DNA from: Oxalobacteraceae bacterium
GTDB taxonomy: Bacteria > Pseudomonadota > Gammaproteobacteria > Burkholderiales > Burkholderiaceae_D
Assembly: GCA_947464955.1 (NCBI GenBank)
Contig: CANHZI010000006.1
Span: 1 to 52,760 of the forward strand
Direction of reading: 5' to 3'
Length of the DNA: 52,760 bases
This document shows, in pieces, positions 24,890 through 34,652 of this stretch (within the stretch, counting starts at the first letter, position 1; the number at the start of each line of letters is the position of its first letter). Position numbers and translations under genes: made by a program. The notes under the pieces were generated by a model. The model was not told where the DNA came from. It saw only the letters and a program-made list of their open reading frames with translations, and did not search any database.

Positions 24890-27800
24890 ATGCTGTGTCA
24901 GCCATTTTTCGCTCACCTCGCCTGTGATCTCTCGCGCTTACTGCGCCCTATTGCTTGTTGTCTAATCGGGGCAACATTACATGCTGTCGCCTTCGATGCG
25001 CACGCAGCTGAAACTGATCGCAAACCAAGCTCAATCCAGAAAACAAACATCCCCTACAATCAGGACTTTTGGTACACCCATCATTATTTCGAGAAAGTCG
25101 GGAACGATGAGTCTCTGCCAATCAACATTGTCTCTGCACTCACTCAAGACAAAGCAGGTTTTATCTGGATTGGAACCCAATCTGGGTTGGTGCGCTACGA
25201 CGGTTATCGCTTCGAAAAATTCACGCACAGCAATCGCGACCAATTTTCACTACCGGACGATTATGTACGTGCGCTTTGGCCGAGCAAAGACGGCAACTTA
25301 TGGGTGGCAGGATATGGCGGAAGAATTGCAGTCTTCAACCCAAAACTAAAACAATTCAAGGAAGCCAATCTATCACCTGAATTGGATGACGAATCCAAAA
25401 TCGGTCGCATCATAGGCATGACTGGCGACTCAAAAGGTGGACTTTGGATTGCCGCGGAAGTGATGGGGCTGGCGTATTTGCCGCCGGATGGTGGCAACCT
25501 GATTCGCTTCCAGACCCAAGCCGACAACGCAAACAGTCTCACCAATCAGAAAATCCGAAGTATTTACGTCGACAAACTAGACCAACTGTGGATAGGTACT
25601 TTCAGCGGCCTACAGAAACTCTCATCAGATCATAGCTATTTTGAAATGATCGCCTCTGATCCCGAGGATCCTAACTCACTCGCTGGTCATGGCATCAGTA
25701 GTATTTTTGAGGCCGCAGATGGCAAAATTTGGCTGGGGCTCACACGCAATGGGGCGGCTTGGATAGAGCCGAAAACATATCGACTCCATCGCATTGGCCT
25801 TGACTCTGTCAGTGGCACAGTTCTCGCTGATAACGTGGTCGATGGGATTCTACAAGCCGATCGCGATGAAATCTGGCTCTCGCGCTATGGCTACGGCATT
25901 TACATTGTTAGCGCAAAAGATGGCAGCATACTGCACCGGATGCGCAACGACCCCGCCATCCCTAGCAGCCTCGCGCTCGATCAGATCGGCTCCATGCTCA
26001 AAGATCAATCCGGCATTATTTGGATAGGGACATGGGGCAATGGCTTACAAAAACATTTACCTAGTCACGACACCATACGCATGTTGAGACATAGCCCGAC
26101 TTACTCGACGGGGCTAAGTCGCGCCAATGTCAGAAGCGTATTGGAAACGAGTGATGGGCGCATCTTAATGGGTACGGAAGGCAACGGGATCGATATCTTT
26201 GATCGCCGTCGTGGCATTATTGGCGGCTACAGACCAACCCCAAATCAGGCTGAAACCTCAATGGCACCCGCTGTTCTCGCTCTGGCGGAGATGACAGACG
26301 GTAATTTATGGGCAGGAACCCGACAATCTGGTCTCAAGCGCTTGAAACCGGGCGCGAAAGACTGGATCACGTACTCGGTGGTGCACGGCCTACCAAGCAA
26401 TCAAACGCCGACCTTGTACGTTAGCAGGAAACAAGAGTTGTGGGTTGGCACCACACAAGGTTTTGCGCGATGGAAACCTGACTCTGATCGATTCGATGCT
26501 TTTGCAACAAACAAAGATTTGCAAAATTCGGGATATGTCACTTCCATCGCTGAGGATAAGCAGGGCAATATCTGGGCGGCGAGCGAACATGGCCTGTGGG
26601 TACTCAATCCGAATAATGGCGACCTCAAACAAATTACTCATCTCGATTACGATCCTCAAAGTTTGAGTCACGACGATGTCAATGGCTTGTTATTTGATCG
26701 TTCAGGCCAACTCTGGGTCGACACTTCACAAGGCTTTGATCGGCTCATTAAATGGGACGGAAATCGAGCACAGTTCGAGCATATTGGCGAAAAGACCGGG
26801 CGACCAGCCTTGTACCTCGGGGGGAATTTACTCGAAGATAGTTTAGGGAGAATTTGGACCCAATGGTACATCTATGATCCCAAGCAACAAAAGCTCATGG
26901 AACTTTCAAAATCCATGGGTATCGATATCGGCACTGCATGGATAGGAAGTTTCGGTAAGACCCGTGATGGGCTCTTCATATATGGTGGCACAAAGGGTGC
27001 GGCCATTATCAAGCCAGATAAATTTGAAGCCTGGGATTACCAACCTCCTGTGGTCATCACTAAATTAAAAACCGATGGCATCGATCAAAACTTGGCTCAG
27101 ATCAAAGACGGCCTAAAGATGCGGCCCGACCAAAGGCACTTCGAATTCGAATTCTCGTCACTAGACTACTTGGTGCCACAAAAAAATCGCTACGCCTATC
27201 GCTTACTCGGTTACCAGAGTGAATGGATAGAAACTGATGCCGAGCACCGCAATGTCAGCTATAGCAATCTATGGCCGGGCGACTACACCCTACAGATCAA
27301 AGCAAGCAATAATCAAGGTGAATGGAGCACCAATGAGCTAAGCATTCCCATCATCATACTTCCATCTTTTTGGCAAACAAAATGGTTCATCGTTTTGGTA
27401 CTTTTGATCATCGGCGGTAGTGTGTACAGCATGTACAAGTTACGTATTGAGCGCGTACGCAAAGAGAAACGACAACTACAAAATTTGGTAGACCGCCGCA
27501 CCGCTGACATTATGAAACTCGGAGAAGTAGGCCAAGGACTCACCGCCACTTTAGACACAGAGAAAGCCTTCGCACGTATTCAAGAACAAGTTTTCGCTCG
27601 CGTTGATGCCCATGTATTCGGGATTGCTTTCTTCGACACCAGTACCGATGCAATCGAAGTCGGCTATATGATAGAAGGCGGCGTCAGACAAGAGCCGTTC
27701 CGCTACACCATGGATGAAAAAGATCGGCCTGCTGTATGGTGTGTCGAGCACAAGCAAGAACTGATTACCAACACAGAAGCTGAGCTACTCAAATACTTCG

Positions 27801-28981
27801 ACAAGATCGCACCAGCGAAATCTGGTGAACCGATGCAATCCATCATTTACCTGCCGCTGCTCGTTGAAGAACGAGTCATCGGTTGCATGACGATACAGAG
27901 CCCGCGTGAATACGCTTATCCACAAGATCAATTGGAGTTTTTGAGAGCCTTAGTCAACTACGTGGCTATCGCCGTTGCAAACTCGCAGTCCCATCGTCAT
28001 TTGATCGATGCGCAACGACAATTAGCGCAGCAAGAAAAAATGGCGTCCTTGGGTCAATTGGTAGCCAATGTGGCACATGAAATCAATACCCCAATCGGAG
28101 CGATCAAGTCGAGCGGCAACAATATTTCGAATGCGCTCAATACAGCAATGACCGACCTCTCCAGCTTGATGTATCTACTCGATGCAGATCTGCGAGAACT
28201 TTTTCTGAAGCTCATCCGAGATCTCAATTCAACCAACGTCATTCTCAACACCCGTGAAGAACGCAAGATCGTAAGTGAAACGAGTAGCAAACTGGAGGCG
28301 CTTGGCATTACGGACGTCAGACGCAAAGCATCGATTCTGGTACAACTGCGAGCACAAGACCAAGTTGAGACTTATCTACCGTTGTTACGTCATGCGGAAT
28401 GTGATCGCATCTTGCACGCGGCGAATGAAATCGCTGCCATCGTCAATAGTGCTCAAAACATTCAGGTTGCGGTTGATCGAGTTTCGAAAATTGTTTTCGC
28501 ATTCAAGTCCTTCTCGCGCATTGGCACTAGCAACGAAAAGCAAATGAGTAACTTACGTGAAGGTATGGAAACGGTACTCACCTTGTATCAAAACAAGATC
28601 AATAAAGGAACCGAACTGGTTTGTCAGTTTGAAGAAATTCCTGAAATTGCCTGCTGGCCTGATGAACTCGTACAAGTGTGGGTCAACTTAATTCACAACG
28701 CCTTGCAAGCCATGGATTATCAGGGAACACTTACCATCACCATCAAAAAAGAGGCGAATGAAGCGGTGGTGACCATTGGTGATACGGGCCCGGGAATACC
28801 GGAAGCAATACGCGACAAGATTTTTGACGTTTTCTTTACGACCAAAGCGGTTGGCGAAGGAAGCGGTCTAGGGCTCGATATCGTGAAGAAAATTGTCAAT
28901 AAACATCACGGAAAGATCAGTTTTGAGACCGAACTAAACAAAGGAACCTGCTTCATGATTCGACTGCCTTACGATGCGTAA
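24890..28981 (+). CDS. beta-propeller (Reg_prop/Y_Y_Y) sensor histidine kinase with GAF domain
   Basis: This is a 1363-residue membrane sensor. A signal/anchor lies at about 10-40. Repeats typical of two-component regulator propellers ([25 protein letters not shown] units: [37 protein letters not shown]) form two periplasmic propellers to about residue 720. A Y_Y_Y domain follows ([34 protein letters not shown]), with a transmembrane helix near 830-855, a GAF domain (about 878-1045), HisKA with [12 protein letters not shown] (His1063) and HATPase_c (Asn1270 in [17 protein letters not shown]). A long insertion separates the His helix from the rest of the dimerisation domain. There is no receiver or output domain, so it needs a partner; the divergent REC-kinase-REC gene is the obvious candidate. 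Polysaccharide-related ligands are typical of the family. Confidence 0.93.
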   Translation: MLCQPFFAHLACDLSRLLRPIACCLIGATLHAVAFDAHAAETDRKPSSIQKTNIPYNQDFWYTHHYFEKVGNDESLPINIVSALTQDKAGFIWIGTQSGLVRYDGYRFEKFTHSNRDQFSLPDDYVRALWPSKDGNLWVAGYGGRIAVFNPKLKQFKEANLSPELDDESKIGRIIGMTGDSKGGLWIAAEVMGLAYLPPDGGNLIRFQTQADNANSLTNQKIRSIYVDKLDQLWIGTFSGLQKLSSDHSYFEMIASDPEDPNSLAGHGISSIFEAADGKIWLGLTRNGAAWIEPKTYRLHRIGLDSVSGTVLADNVVDGILQADRDEIWLSRYGYGIYIVSAKDGSILHRMRNDPAIPSSLALDQIGSMLKDQSGIIWIGTWGNGLQKHLPSHDTIRMLRHSPTYSTGLSRANVRSVLETSDGRILMGTEGNGIDIFDRRRGIIGGYRPTPNQAETSMAPAVLALAEMTDGNLWAGTRQSGLKRLKPGAKDWITYSVVHGLPSNQTPTLYVSRKQELWVGTTQGFARWKPDSDRFDAFATNKDLQNSGYVTSIAEDKQGNIWAASEHGLWVLNPNNGDLKQITHLDYDPQSLSHDDVNGLLFDRSGQLWVDTSQGFDRLIKWDGNRAQFEHIGEKTGRPALYLGGNLLEDSLGRIWTQWYIYDPKQQKLMELSKSMGIDIGTAWIGSFGKTRDGLFIYGGTKGAAIIKPDKFEAWDYQPPVVITKLKTDGIDQNLAQIKDGLKMRPDQRHFEFEFSSLDYLVPQKNRYAYRLLGYQSEWIETDAEHRNVSYSNLWPGDYTLQIKASNNQGEWSTNELSIPIIILPSFWQTKWFIVLVLLIIGGSVYSMYKLRIERVRKEKRQLQNLVDRRTADIMKLGEVGQGLTATLDTEKAFARIQEQVFARVDAHVFGIAFFDTSTDAIEVGYMIEGGVRQEPFRYTMDEKDRPAVWCVEHKQELITNTEAELLKYFDKIAPAKSGEPMQSIIYLPLLVEERVIGCMTIQSPREYAYPQDQLEFLRALVNYVAIAVANSQSHRHLIDAQRQLAQQEKMASLGQLVANVAHEINTPIGAIKSSGNNISNALNTAMTDLSSLMYLLDADLRELFLKLIRDLNSTNVILNTREERKIVSETSSKLEALGITDVRRKASILVQLRAQDQVETYLPLLRHAECDRILHAANEIAAIVNSAQNIQVAVDRVSKIVFAFKSFSRIGTSNEKQMSNLREGMETVLTLYQNKINKGTELVCQFEEIPEIACWPDELVQVWVNLIHNALQAMDYQGTLTITIKKEANEAVVTIGDTGPGIPEAIRDKIFDVFFTTKAVGEGSGLGLDIVKKIVNKHHGKISFETELNKGTCFMIRLPYDA

Positions 28982-29023
28982 ATATCATGATTGCAGTTGA
29001 CTTCAACTTCATCGTTCGAAACG

Positions 29024-30001
29024 CTAGTCCTTCTTCACGCCCAGATGCGCCTTTAGGAATGCCGTCAATTGCCGCAAGAATTCTTGATCCAGAAGTAAAT
29101 CAGGATCGCTATAGGACGCAACTTGTTGCGCATCGTTGAGAGGAACGTTCTTGAGAATGTGGTTCATGCCAGGGATCACAAATAATTGCGCTTTATTCTG
29201 GGCTTTCTTCAATGCCTCAGCTTCTGCCACTGCAACTTGTATATCGTGGTCGCCTTGAAAAAGGGCAATTGGCATAGTTAATTGCGCAATCACTTCACTT
29301 GGTACAACAGGGAACCAAGATATCAAATAATTTTGCACACTAGGACGGTACAGCGCCAACAACGGCGCTGGAACCTCAGGGTATGACTTACCTTTTTCTA
29401 GGCTAGCTAAAATCGTCTCATTAATGTGGGCGAGGTCAGGCGGCAAACGATTCTTTAGTTGTTGTCGCAAAATTTTGGAGGCGGACTGCGCTGGTCCGGC
29501 AATCGATACCAATACAGAGACTTGTGTATTTCTTTGCGCAGCTAGCATCGCGATGCTGGAGCCTTCGCTATGGCCAATCAGAGAAACACTACTAAAGCGC
29601 TTGTCAGCAAGCAGCAATTTAATCCACGCGTCAACATCATCGACGTAAGTCTGAAACCGCAAATCTTGCTCGGCCTGAGCAGCCGCTGCGCTTTCAGCGA
29701 TTCCTCTTTTATCAAATCGCACAGAAGCGAAACCAGCAATCGCCAATTCTTCGGCCAACATCTTTAAACTATTGTTCTTGCCTCGAAGTTGGGCGCTATT
29801 TCCATCGCGATCGGTTGGCCCCGACCCAGAAATCAAAAGAATCACCGGTGGTCGCTCTTTGTGTCCCGGCACCAAAAGAGTTCCGTGCAAAGCCTTGCTG
29901 CCTTCCCCGCAACGAATAGGCGTACTGATGAACTCTGCGCTCGCAACGGAACTGATCAATAGCCCGAATAGAAATACCGCGTTTACAATCGATCTCAACA
30001 T
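29024..30001 (-). CDS. secreted alpha/beta hydrolase
   Basis: This 325-residue serine hydrolase is preceded by a signal peptide (MLRSIVNAVFLFGLLISSVASA). An oxyanion-type motif is LISGSGPTDRDGN. The nucleophile elbow is LIGHSEGSSIAM (Ser in GHSEG), the acid lies in FQGDHDIQV, and the His in GMNHILKNVP. It resembles the dipeptidyl-peptidase/S9-like YfhR or DUF3887-associated esterases. The substrate is unknown; action is in the periplasm or outside. The start at 30001 is chosen because GGGTGTG precedes it and the signal peptide begins there. It converges on the propeller kinase gene with 42 bp between stops. Confidence 0.9.
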   Translation of the reverse strand: MLRSIVNAVFLFGLLISSVASAEFISTPIRCGEGSKALHGTLLVPGHKERPPVILLISGSGPTDRDGNSAQLRGKNNSLKMLAEELAIAGFASVRFDKRGIAESAAAAQAEQDLRFQTYVDDVDAWIKLLLADKRFSSVSLIGHSEGSSIAMLAAQRNTQVSVLVSIAGPAQSASKILRQQLKNRLPPDLAHINETILASLEKGKSYPEVPAPLLALYRPSVQNYLISWFPVVPSEVIAQLTMPIALFQGDHDIQVAVAEAEALKKAQNKAQLFVIPGMNHILKNVPLNDAQQVASYSDPDLLLDQEFLRQLTAFLKAHLGVKKD

Positions 30002-30214
30002 CGTCACACCCAATAAGATTCTTACAGAAAAAGGATGAGGTGAATATTCAATCAAACCAGAAACAAATCCTCATACTTGCAGCAAAAGTATAACAAGATG
30101 CCACTGAAGCTGACAATTCATGCTACTAACGATAGCGATCACCTGCCAACAATGAACTTTGTTAAGCTTCGCGCTGCTGCATCTGTTGCTAACACCCGAA
30201 AGGACCCATCATTT

Positions 30215-31369
30215 ATGTTGAAATCTATTCTCCTTGTAAGCAGCCTATCACTGAGTGTTTTACCTGGTGTAAGTGCTGCCCAAAATAATTTCACAACGAC
30301 AGAAGGCATACAAAAGAGTTGTGAACTACAAGAGAAAAAGGCGTTCAAGTTAGGGAATAGTAACGCTGACAAACAAAGTCAAGTACTGTGCCGAGATCTG
30401 GCTCTACTCAAACAAGTGACCCATTGGTTTGACGAGCTCAAAGTCAATCCAAACCGTGACTATACAAGTAAGGAATTCGACGCTTTTGTACGCAAAGAAC
30501 TCAGCCATATTCGCAAAGAGCTGAGTGCAAGTCGACAAGTCCTAGAAAAGCTACAACTAAAAGCTGGCGAAGGACTGGTGATGGAGCCAGCGCAGTGGCA
30601 GCTTGATCTCAATGGCGATGGCAAATTGAGTACATGGGAGAAGTATTTCTTCGCCGTTGTTAAGCCCGGTGAGCGCCCGATCTCTTTCAGTTTGCCTAGT
30701 GATGATGTGAAGTATTACCAAGAACACTTCAATCTTCAAGCGCGGTTTCAAGTCGATCAAAGTGATGTGTATTGGACCTTGGCCTACCACCAATTTTTTG
30801 AGGGGCTAGTCAATATGGTTTTATCTTTCCAGCTCGATGTAAATGATCGCAAACAAATGCGAATCAAGATGATCGATCAAGCGACTTTACAAAAGTCACA
30901 TGCCTTGATTGGCGCTGGACTTGCCACCTCTGAAAGAATGCGACTCTCCCTGTTAGCTGAAACCGATGATAAAGACGAATGGATTCCCAATCCACAGCAG
31001 AAAAACCATGTTTTCCCACTCGCTATGGACCAAGAAGCCTTTGACATTTGGGGACGTTTTCTTAACGAAACTATTCCACTATGGAATGGCAAAACACTTC
31101 TAGCAGCAAGTAAAAACGCTGGTGGCCTTCTGGGGGCAAGTGCAAAAATATGTGAACCTGGAAGAGGCTTAAATGTCGCGGAACTCTTTAGGAAAGCGCC
31201 GAACTATTTTGATACCAATCTATCAGTGAAATACGCATGCATGACGATCGATCAAGATCATCCCCCCAGCCAAATTACAAAGATGGCTGAGGAAGCGTTA
31301 GAGCGTGGCCGCAATAATCCGAAAAGCCCAGAATGGAATTTCCTTCGCTACCTGTATTGGGTTAACTAA
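30215..31369 (+). CDS. secreted protein with an EF-hand-like loop, unknown function
   Basis: This 384-residue exported protein is of unrecognised family. The ATG at 30215 follows AGGA and opens a signal peptide (LKSILLVSSLSLSVLPGVSA). Residues around 125-140 read DLNGDGKLSTWEKYF: D-x-N-x-D-G plus a Glu at position 12, a canonical EF-hand calcium loop. The rest is helical, with WTLAYHQFFEGLVNMVLSFQ and PLAMDQEAFDIWGRFLNETI. Similar proteins, often annotated only as hypothetical, occur in gammaproteobacteria and betaproteobacteria. It is flanked by the divergent hydrolase and the convergent metalloprotease, both extracytoplasmic. A 12-bp imperfect hairpin follows the gene. Confidence 0.75.
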   Translation: MLKSILLVSSLSLSVLPGVSAAQNNFTTTEGIQKSCELQEKKAFKLGNSNADKQSQVLCRDLALLKQVTHWFDELKVNPNRDYTSKEFDAFVRKELSHIRKELSASRQVLEKLQLKAGEGLVMEPAQWQLDLNGDGKLSTWEKYFFAVVKPGERPISFSLPSDDVKYYQEHFNLQARFQVDQSDVYWTLAYHQFFEGLVNMVLSFQLDVNDRKQMRIKMIDQATLQKSHALIGAGLATSERMRLSLLAETDDKDEWIPNPQQKNHVFPLAMDQEAFDIWGRFLNETIPLWNGKTLLAASKNAGGLLGASAKICEPGRGLNVAELFRKAPNYFDTNLSVKYACMTIDQDHPPSQITKMAEEALERGRNNPKSPEWNFLRYLYWVN

Positions 31370-31380
31370 CTGGTAGCAAG

Positions 31381-31425
31381 TGCTCGAGATCTTTTGCAGC
31401 GAATGCGGTCAGGAGATTTCGAGCA
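31381..31425. terminator. imperfect inverted repeat between convergent genes
   Basis: TGCTCGAGATCT at 31381-31392 pairs with AGATTTCGAGCA at 31414-31425 with one mismatch, 12 bp after the EF-hand gene stop and 38 bp before the metalloprotease stop. There is no T-run on either side, so it is at best a bidirectional attenuating hairpin. Confidence 0.4.
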
Positions 31426-31463
31426 GCGCGCGATGGCATAGGCTTGAATAACAAAGAAGAGAC

Positions 31464-32957
31464 CTAAGCCAAATTAAACTGATCCGGCGCGAGTCCAATC
31501 AATTTAATCGCATTATCGATACTGGTCGGCGTCACTTGCGCAGCTATCTGCATCCCTAACAAAATTGAAGTCGCATCAGAGTTATAGTTGAGTCCTGCTT
31601 TGACCGCAAATTGATTCGCAACTTGAATTTTATTATCGAGTAAATCGGCAACCCAACCGAACTCAGCATGTCCCTTAAAGGTATGCGCTGATGCCAAAAT
31701 ATTGGTGACGAGAGAACCATGCGTCTCGGCGCCACTACTTAAACCCTTGGCCCAATAGGCCAAGCCTTCACTGTCAGCTCCATCTGTGCGTCCCAACACA
31801 TTCTTGTAGACCAAATTAATGAATGCTTCGTTGGTCATGTCTGCGCGGTAACCGGTCTGTTCCGAAAAGGCGATGCCCGCGTTGTAGAAAGATTCGGCAA
31901 TCTGCTTGATTGGCATACCATCCTTGAAACGAGAGATCCAATAGGCTAATCCATCCGCATCTGGAACGCGATTAAAGAATGCGACATACAACTCTTCTAG
32001 TCGATACAAATCCAAGGTCGAGATCGATTTGGCGGCAGACTGTACCGTGAGGTTGACCGACATATCAGAAAATTTCAGACGTTCGACATTGAGCAAACGA
32101 TCGACGCCCTCATTACCACTCACCTGCAGACCATCACTCAATAAACTCAGTTTATAAGACGAGCGGGTTCCTCCAAATTGAACGATATCATTTCCAGCTT
32201 GACCATCAAGCACATCATCACCTGCAGCAGCAACAATACTGTCGTCCTTTGGTGTAGCGATCAAATATCTGCCGGCTGAATCGATCCCTAACTTGCCACC
32301 GATACCATCACCACCGTAGAGCCAAGTTAAGGCGGCGATATCATCAGGACCGTAGGTCGTATGTACGCCTCTTTGTGTATAGGACATCAAGGTGTTGTCG
32401 GTGTGATCGTCTTGACCAGGTAAAACGACGGAACCCGAAAAAGGATGCTTTAGGCCCATTGCATGACCAAGTTCGTGCATCAAGAGCTCATATCCATAAG
32501 TGCCCGCCGTTGGCGACAAATATCGAGTTCCGAATTCAACGTTGTCGATATAAACATAAGCTTCGGCGACATAACTAGTGATTCTTTGTTGGCTATCGTT
32601 CAGATAGTTGTATGTCCAACTGGTGTAACCAGCGAAATTGACGTTGGCGATATTGGCATTGGCAAAATGAATATCTGCTTGATTACCGTCTGCGACTTCG
32701 ACAAAACTGATCCCAGTGATTTGACTCAGTTGCTTGAAAATTTCGACGACCGCCGCTCTCTGCGCAGTCGTAAATGCTGTCAAACCACCCACAATTCCCG
32801 TGCTTTTCGGATCTGTTCCTGAGCTGGTCGAATAGCTGTAATAGAGAGTATTACGCGCAGGCGTTAACCAATTCCAACCAGGGCCATTGTCCAGCAGGGC
32901 ATCAATATGATTCCAGGTAGAGAGTATCGAAGCATTCAAATTATCGACTTTTGGCAT
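31464..32957 (-). CDS. serralysin-like metalloprotease with DUF4214 domain
   Basis: This 497-residue protein is a metzincin zinc protease. The zinc motif is HELGHAMGLKHPF (first His161, catalytic Glu162), and the Met-turn is LMSYTQRGVH. A short RTX-like calcium-binding stretch follows (DDVLDGQAGNDIVQFGG, about 240-255). The C-terminal third is DUF4214, with two copies of the LYVAFFNRVPDADGLAYW-type repeat (second: YKNVLGRTDGADSEGLAYW). There is no Sec signal. Serralysins leave through a type I secretion system using a C-terminal signal; no such transporter is in the window. The ATG at 32957 is preferred over the GTG at 32966. DUF4214 is a putative S-layer or surface-association module. Confidence 0.9.
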   Translation of the reverse strand: MPKVDNLNASILSTWNHIDALLDNGPGWNWLTPARNTLYYSYSTSSGTDPKSTGIVGGLTAFTTAQRAAVVEIFKQLSQITGISFVEVADGNQADIHFANANIANVNFAGYTSWTYNYLNDSQQRITSYVAEAYVYIDNVEFGTRYLSPTAGTYGYELLMHELGHAMGLKHPFSGSVVLPGQDDHTDNTLMSYTQRGVHTTYGPDDIAALTWLYGGDGIGGKLGIDSAGRYLIATPKDDSIVAAAGDDVLDGQAGNDIVQFGGTRSSYKLSLLSDGLQVSGNEGVDRLLNVERLKFSDMSVNLTVQSAAKSISTLDLYRLEELYVAFFNRVPDADGLAYWISRFKDGMPIKQIAESFYNAGIAFSEQTGYRADMTNEAFINLVYKNVLGRTDGADSEGLAYWAKGLSSGAETHGSLVTNILASAHTFKGHAEFGWVADLLDNKIQVANQFAVKAGLNYNSDATSILLGMQIAAQVTPTSIDNAIKLIGLAPDQFNLA

Positions 32958-33149
32958 AAGGCGCACTCACTTTCTTCAACGAGTTAAGATTGTATGCCAA
33001 TTTACTTATGAGTTGGGTTAGCAATTTGATTACTAACTTTCTTCGTATTTGTATGATCGAGGAAATTATCTAATTTGCACAGAGTATTTGACGCACCTAA
33101 AGACTTACTCCAAAGTACACCTATTACTCAACTCAAACATAGCCTCGCC

Positions 33150-34649
33150 ATGAACAAACCGCTGCGAATCTTAATCTTGGCGATACTTTGCTCGATTATC
33201 TTTCTTGCCGGGCTACTTGCCATCAAGACGATAAGCATGAAGTCCAAACAAGTGGCCGTCTCCCCAGTTTCACCGATCAATATGGATCGTCAGCTAGCCG
33301 TAGAAAATCTCAGTGCCGCGGTTCAACTCAAAACCATTTCATCTGCTGATGACCCAGCTTATAACGCGGACCAGTTCAAGCAATTGCATCAACTCCTGCA
33401 ACAACGATTTCCTCAAGTACATGCGCGTTTACAACGTGAGATCGTGAACGACCTAAGCCTTTTATTTACCTTACCCGGTAGCCAAGCCTCGGCACCCGGC
33501 GTATTGATCATGGCGCACCAAGATGTCGTGCCTGTTGCTTCCGGAACGGAGGGCTTATGGAGCGTCCCCGCTTTTTCTGGAGCCGTCAAAGATGGCTTTG
33601 TTTGGGGGCGTGGAGCATGGGACGACAAAGGCAATCTGATGGCGCAGATGGAAGCGCTAGAAATGCTCATCAAATCAGGCTATCAACCGACGCGTACCCT
33701 ATATTTCGCATTTGGTGCTGACGAAGAAGTTCTCGGTACACGCGGTGCCGCAGCCATCGCCGCCTTACTTAAACAGCGTGGCGTCAAACTTCACCTCGTG
33801 TTAGATGAGGGCTTACTTATCACCCACGGTATGCTGCCAGGTCTCGATCAAGCGGCAGCCTTAATTGGCGTCGCTGAGAAAGGCTACTTGAGCATACAAA
33901 TTCAAGTAAAAGCAGAGCCCGGCCACTCGTCTATGCCTCCAGCTACGGGCCAAAGTGCGATTGCTAAATTAAGCCGTGTATTGAACTATCTCGACCAACA
34001 CCCTCGCCCAAGCCAAATTCAAGGGGTTGCCAAAGAGTTGTTTGAAACGCTTGCCCCAGAAATGCAAGGGCTCAATCGTATCGCACTCTCTAACCTGTGG
34101 CTGCTTTCCCCTCTGGTTCGCCGTGATTTAGAACAAAGCGATGCCACCCGAGCCTTGCTTCACACCACCATGGCCTTGACCATGAGTCAGGCGGGAAATA
34201 AAGAAAATGTGTTACCGGGCGTGGCTGAAGCGACGATCAATTACCGGCTTTTACCCGGCGATAGCGTGGAGCTGGTCGTGAAAGAATTAAGGGAACAAAT
34301 ACGTCAAGTCATCACTGACAAAGAGTTTGAAATCAAGCTCCTACCAAAAGCGGTCAACGCTTCTAAAGTGAGTGCCAGCGATTCAGCCCAGTATCGGCTG
34401 CTAAGCCGCACCATTCGCGAAATTTTTCCGAGAACAATCGTCGCGCCGGGCTTAATGTTGGGCGCAACAGATTCGCTCAAGTTTGAAGAGCTGAGCGAAC
34501 ACATTTTCAAATTCTCGCCCGTGCACGCAAACAGTGAAGACTTGGCTCGATTTCACGGCACCAACGAACGCATATCCATCGATAACTATCTCGATATGAT
34601 TCGCTTTTACCACCGCTTTATTTCACAAGCCGGCACGATAGAACAGTAG
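33150..34649 (+). CDS. membrane-anchored M20-family peptidase
   Basis: This 499-residue dizinc exopeptidase is of the M20 (carboxypeptidase S/CPS1) type. An N-terminal membrane helix (PLRILILAILCSIIFLAGLLA) is followed by the metal-ligand motifs LIMAHQDVVPV (His), WGRGAWDDKGNLM (bridging Asp) and FGADEEVLGTRG (Glu/catalytic Glu). A further LDEGLL motif and the C-terminal VHANSEDL (His) complete the site. The dimerisation domain (about 245-375) is intact. Relatives hydrolyse dipeptides or N-acyl amino acids (PM20D1). The active site would face the periplasm. The ATG at 33150 is chosen from the membrane-helix N-terminus; a longer frame opens at 33075. It converges on the aminotransferase with only 3 bp between stops. 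Confidence 0.92.
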   Translation: MNKPLRILILAILCSIIFLAGLLAIKTISMKSKQVAVSPVSPINMDRQLAVENLSAAVQLKTISSADDPAYNADQFKQLHQLLQQRFPQVHARLQREIVNDLSLLFTLPGSQASAPGVLIMAHQDVVPVASGTEGLWSVPAFSGAVKDGFVWGRGAWDDKGNLMAQMEALEMLIKSGYQPTRTLYFAFGADEEVLGTRGAAAIAALLKQRGVKLHLVLDEGLLITHGMLPGLDQAAALIGVAEKGYLSIQIQVKAEPGHSSMPPATGQSAIAKLSRVLNYLDQHPRPSQIQGVAKELFETLAPEMQGLNRIALSNLWLLSPLVRRDLEQSDATRALLHTTMALTMSQAGNKENVLPGVAEATINYRLLPGDSVELVVKELREQIRQVITDKEFEIKLLPKAVNASKVSASDSAQYRLLSRTIREIFPRTIVAPGLMLGATDSLKFEELSEHIFKFSPVHANSEDLARFHGTNERISIDNYLDMIRFYHRFISQAGTIEQ

Positions 34650-34652
34650 TCT

